Shown: piece after piece, positions 59,401-64,000 of the stretch
How positions within the stretch are numbered: position 1 is the first letter of the stretch
How the letters are laid out: each line of letters begins with the position of its first letter
NCBI GenBank assembly: GCA_032164245.1
Contig: JAVMKO010000006.1
Span: 40,693,819 to 40,757,818, forward strand
Reading direction: 5' to 3'
DNA from: Sternotherus odoratus
Taxonomy: Eukaryota > Chordata > Testudines > Kinosternidae
DNA length: 64,000 bases
Notes under the pieces: generated by a model
The model's input: the letters and a program-made list of their open reading frames with translations, nothing else
Database searches by the model: none
What the model was told of the DNA's origin: nothing
Made by a program: the position numbers and the translations under genes

Positions 59401-59934
59401 CTAGACAAGATAGACTTTCAAAATGGCTTCTAAAACCAGATCAATATTGGAGCTGGGGCCTGGTTCTATGGTATCTATATCTTGGAGCAGACAGGAGCCC
59501 AGTCTAACTCGTGCCTCTTTAAAAATGACATCAGAGTCTCAAGGGAACTGAAAACAAAACAAAACAAACTCCTATAAAAAGCATTCTTCAGTGATGAGGA
59601 TGGTTATAACGTATGCCAAAGCTAACATTGGTTGCAAATGTACATTCATAGGTTTGGAATGCTATTAGCACAAAAGGTGATAGGGAAAAGAAACAATATT
59701 TAGAAAAGACGAGAAAGTTGCTTTAATTGTGGACCTCTATAACTTCTCAAAAAGTCTTTTACAACAACAACGACAAGTCTTGTTTCCTGTTGATCAAGTA
59801 CAGTATCTCAATTTATCTGTCTCTAGTGTGCCAATTACCAAGTACCGTCTGATTAACTGCAAAGATGTTTACAAGATTTCATTAAATCCCAATCTTCTTT
59901 GCTCTAATTGCTGGAGACTAAGGGTGAAATCCTA
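56496..59934. other. Non-coding stretch with a possible conserved block
   Basis: No supported gene. The part at about 57640-57900 and 58340-58460 is repeat-free and rich in homeodomain-like words (GCTAATTGGCTAATAG, AAGTGCAATTAATGG), which could mark regulatory elements, but this is weak evidence. Confidence 0.35.
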
Positions 59935-60005
59935 GCTCCACTAAAATCAATGGCAGTTTTACCATTGACTTCAGTGGGAACAGAATTTCATTCAATGGGT
60001 CTGAT
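59935..60005. repeat. Palindromic short interspersed repeat
   Basis: The words AGGGTGAAATCCTAGCTCCA, AAATCAATGGCAGTTTTACC and ATTGACTTCAGTGGG form an imperfect inverted repeat. Same general type as 52750-52818. Confidence 0.5.
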
Positions 60006-63000
60006 TTTGAAGCCACTGATTTCAGAGCTGGATCAGGCCCTGAATTAGGGGCAATGTGAAATACTGTAAAAGACAACCTGACAAAGTTTCAGAACTTTAC
60101 AACTACCTAACTGATCTTAATATAAAAGTGGATAGTAGCACAAAGGTAGCATAGCAACAGAAGCTGAATTCTCCATGAAATAACCTCATTATATTCCAGC
60201 TACAGTACAAGGGGGGCAGTGATCAATTATTAAATTATCCCACTTCAGGAGCATGAGCTGCATTACACTGGATGCCAGGGAGAGTTTACAAACTAAACAT
60301 CAATGTATGTTGATGTTCTTGAGGTCTCCAAGGAATTTATCCATATGTTCTGGTCTTATAATGAGGTGAATGGTCTTTGGAGGAAAAAATGGGGAAAATA
60401 AAACTGACTTCTTAACGTACCTACCATGATGTACTCTGAAATGAACCTAACATATCCTGTATATCTCGTTATAAGACTCAAAGTGGACTAAGTTTTGCTT
60501 AATGATTGAGATTAATCAGAACTAACATTACTCAATACCTCACAAAATCAAACTACATATGAAGTTGTTAAATCTCTCATCAAGTGCACAGATTATGTAG
60601 CAACGTGCATTTCAGTATCTCTTCTCTTTAAACTCTCCTGTTTTCTTTTCTTTGCTGTTTTTACATTATTTGATGACTTTTCATTTCGTATGTAATGTTA
60701 GGCAGTTTTATTACACAACATGATTGGTGATACCTGTGTCATCTTCCCTTATGTGCTCCAGGATGGACTCTAACCACAAATGACAAATTTATTTCTGGCA
60801 TCCTCACGTATCTGTCAATTTGTTTTACAACAATAAAACCTTTTAACAAGGCTTCAATATTATGAGAAAGTAAAGGATGGTATTATCCCCTAGACATAAA
60901 GAGGTGACAGGAAAGACAAGCTCAACACTCTGTTTCAGCGTGTGGTTGAAGCAGTGTTCATATTTCACATCACTCTTAGGATCACAAGCTGGATAAATGT
61001 ATCATTTTATAATGTATCGCTTGATATATTCCTAGAAGTAATTTTGAGAAATTTTTACTATCTCTAGGCAAAACACTACCAACTGTTGCTGAAATAACCT
61101 CACCTACAGTACTGAGATAATAAACATTACATCTGAAAAACACAAGTAGTGGGTATTTTTAGTGTAACTGCACAGATGGTAATTTGCTGACACTACAATG
61201 GTCCTAGAGATTAAAAAATTTACCAAGAATATGTGACAGAGTACTTGTGTGAATTATCACGTCTATCAGCAATCTAACAAAGTATGGCTTCTAATTGGCT
61301 AAAAATAAATTGTATTGCCTTGCATCCTATTAGGTTGAACGTAATACAGACTAGTGCAAACCTCATAAAATAGTTTTCTGATGTTTCTGTGGCAATAGGT
61401 GATCAAACAATAACAAAAAAGATTGAATCAATCTCAGAATATTTATTCCACAGGTTGGAGGAGGCCGGTGTATTATAGAGGCATCAGAAAGTCTCAAAGT
61501 GATGACAGAACAGGGTGTTAAGTTTAATAAGTGGAACACCAGGACCACAGCCTTGGAGAAGTTCAGGCACCTCAGTTCTCCTGATAATCTGGGAAATTTC
61601 AGGAGTTGTGTATGTGTGGGAATTTTAAAGAGGAAACAAAATATTGGGTTTATCAAGGAAAATCAAGTGGGCATTAAAATATAAGAAAGATGGAAGTGAA
61701 ATTTCAAATCTGGAAGACAACAGGGAAGGAGGTAACAACATAGTAAGTGAGAAGACAGGACTCAGATGGCAGAAAAATCAATTACTTTAATAAAAAATTA
61801 TAAAACAAAAGCAAATGGATGACTCTAGAGATGGGTAATGGGATTCGGACAGGTCTTCCTCTTCCTTCCTTTGGACTACCACAAAGAGGTCAGATGCTTT
61901 CCAAGTTTATAAGCACTAATGTGTTATTATTAGGTTCTCTCCACCAGTTCATCAATACAGCCTTGGGTATTCTTCCTTCGCCAACTCTCTGGGGAGGGAG
62001 AAAGAAAGATCACCTCATTCTAAGATCCTGAATCCCCAGGCCTCTGCCAGCCTCCTCCTCTTGAACTTCCTTCCTCTCCTTTAACTATTCCCAGCTACTA
62101 GATTGATTGCTGTAATTAACTCATCAGCCTCCCACATAATTAAGCCATTAAGCACCCATCTCTCAATTAAATACATTCCAATGAGCAATAGCTAGTACCT
62201 TAGTGACCAGAGTGCTGCGGTTAGCTCTAGGCTCCTAGCACTCTGTCACAAGGAATCAGAGCCTTTCACCTCCAGCTTGCTTGTTTTAATTTAGCCCATG
62301 TCAACAGTGTTGAAAGTTGTTGAAATGAACTAATGTTCTCATCCCAGCTCCAGTTTTGGTACCCTGAGCAATGATTTCTGAAATGAAGTGAGCCTGAACA
62401 CTGAACAACTTTGTCACCCCTACTGGTTCCTCATAGTCAGGGCTGTGGCATATTTCTTGGACAGTGCAAGAAAGAATACACTACTTAAGTCCATGCTGTG
62501 TTTGCACTTATAAAAATAAAAGCTAAATATAAGGAACTGTTGATCTAGTGTTCATCTTACTGTAAGTGGCAATAGCTTCATTTTTTAAACACAACTTTCA
62601 CCAAAATGGCTTTCCCTTTTATGATATAACAACATTTTTGGTATGAACTGCATTTTTTTCCTCAAAAAGCTTTAGTTATTTACAGGAGCCCAACTTTTTG
62701 GTTTAATTTTTAAATTGAATCTTATAATCAAAGCAAATGGGCATTTCTTAAATTATGACCTTGAATTCAGACTTAGCAGAACCTTCTGGCTTTTATTTTC
62801 ATTTCATTCATATCTTTAAGGAACTTTTTGTAAGGTCAAGTTTAATTAGATAGCCTAAGTTTATAAAAATATTTTGTGCTTGTTTTGAATTGTACATCCT
62901 AAATTTGTGATTAATGAACTATATCGAAAGCAAATATTTTCTTTCTTCAATTAGCTCAAATGACCCCCCAAATAATCAGCTAAGCAAGACAGGGAACTTT

Positions 63001-64000
63001 CCTTTAATATTCTATTTAAACTAGTTATACATTAAATAATGGGACTGAGTCACCTACCATGGCATTAAATACTATAGCGATTCTTCATGTTGCTCATAAC
63101 ACCCAAGACTTTTACTTGGTATGGAGGATGGTCACATGGTGCCCGTTCCCAGGCTCAAGTCTTCTGTTAAAAAGGATATGTCCAATCACTTGCAACTTCT
63201 GCTCCTCAGAACACTACACACAAACCACTCTACTAATTTCCAAAAACAGAAGTCAAAAACAGAACTAACCATGCTATAAGGGAATATATTCCATGCTTAA
63301 CATGGAGAAAATTATCTCACCAATCTTAATACAATAACTGTACTGAGTAAAAAGAAGCAAGACACAGAATAAAACAAAACTGTATTAATAATCATGATCT
63401 TCATAGGCAGGCTGTAAAAGTCATATCACAGTCACTGAAAAATAATTCATTAAACTATGTCCCAGCTGGAAGTAGAGAACAACAAACAAAATAAAAAGGC
63501 ACTGAGCAGTAGGGAGAAATAAACTTTAGGAAACTGTCAAACCATGAACTAGAAGAAAAAATAATATTAAAAAGAAACAATAAACTTGTCTATTTAGGAT
63601 ATAAGTGAAAGTTAAATTTAAAACAAAATCCAAGTTCTGGACATATGCCAACCTCAATGTATCAAAGTTAATAAAATAACCATTCATGGGGCATCAGAAA
63701 CACCTCTCTGAGTTATGTACAGGAAGATGAATTGAAAACAAGAATATCCACATTTCAGAATCGATTGTTTAAACACAAGCATATACCCTCAGCTTGCAAA
63801 GGAAACTCTCTACTGGCTTGTCTACAATTTTGATTTTGTGATGGAAAAATCATATTTTGTATAAACACTTCTGCAGTCCTTTTTAATATTACATATCAGT
63901 TTTTGAAGGGAGGCTGGCACAAGTAGCATAATATAGTAGAGAGAGGACGGCATTTTCAAATGGCAGTTTGGGAGCAAAGTGCCCAACTTCCACTGAAGTT
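60006..64000. other. Non-coding stretch to window end
   Basis: AT-rich sequence with no supported gene, RNA gene or delimited repeat. Open frames are below about 100 codons and lack motifs. Confidence 0.45.

Overview
The window looks like nuclear DNA from a non-avian reptile, most likely a turtle. It is AT-rich, non-coding and full of interspersed repeats. It carries CR1 LINE 3' ends with the ATTCTATGA-type tail, a decayed DIRS-type tyrosine-recombinase retroelement, solo LTRs, hAT, PIF/Harbinger-like and Tc1/mariner-like MITEs, Helitrons, and short palindromic repeats that I remember as abundant in turtle and crocodilian DNA. I find no bacterial or viral gene architecture, rRNA operon, functional tRNA or CRISPR array. 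No open reading frame has the length, composition or family motifs of an intact protein gene. The window is best read as intron or intergenic sequence; one strong candidate exon (41785-41867, minus strand) suggests a large intron-rich gene on the minus strand that I cannot name.

Layout. 1-5 kb: a pogo/Tigger-like MITE carrying a GC-rich minisatellite, a second short MITE with perfect inverted ends, a hairpin MITE, a G-quadruplex motif and a CR1 tail. 5-13 kb: an old repeat-like block, a hAT MITE with a perfect 8-bp target duplication, a PIF/Harbinger-like MITE and an LTR at 12.5-13.2 kb. 15-22 kb: LTR and hAT fragments, a possible conserved element, a 1.4-kb Helitron on the minus strand containing a C-rich tandem array and a nested pogo-like MITE, a solo LTR, and a MITE starting GGGTGACCAG. 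26-36 kb: a third pogo-like MITE, a CR1 tail, the DIRS derivative, a 5S rRNA-headed SINE-like insert whose target duplication is split by a second Helitron, and a fourth pogo-like MITE. 36-42 kb: paired hairpin MITEs, an AT-rich block with octamer motifs, and the candidate exon. 42-64 kb: a hAT fragment, two solo LTRs with perfect 5-bp target duplications, palindromic repeats and long stretches with nothing recognised.

The most informative part is the nesting. The 33.5-34.3 kb stack shows a 5S-derived retro-insert first, then a Helitron landing between A and T inside one copy of its 21-bp target duplication. At 18.4-19.8 kb a Helitron was later hit by a pogo-like MITE. Both element types carry GC-rich tandem arrays whose length differs between copies, so the window shows minisatellites growing inside DNA transposons.
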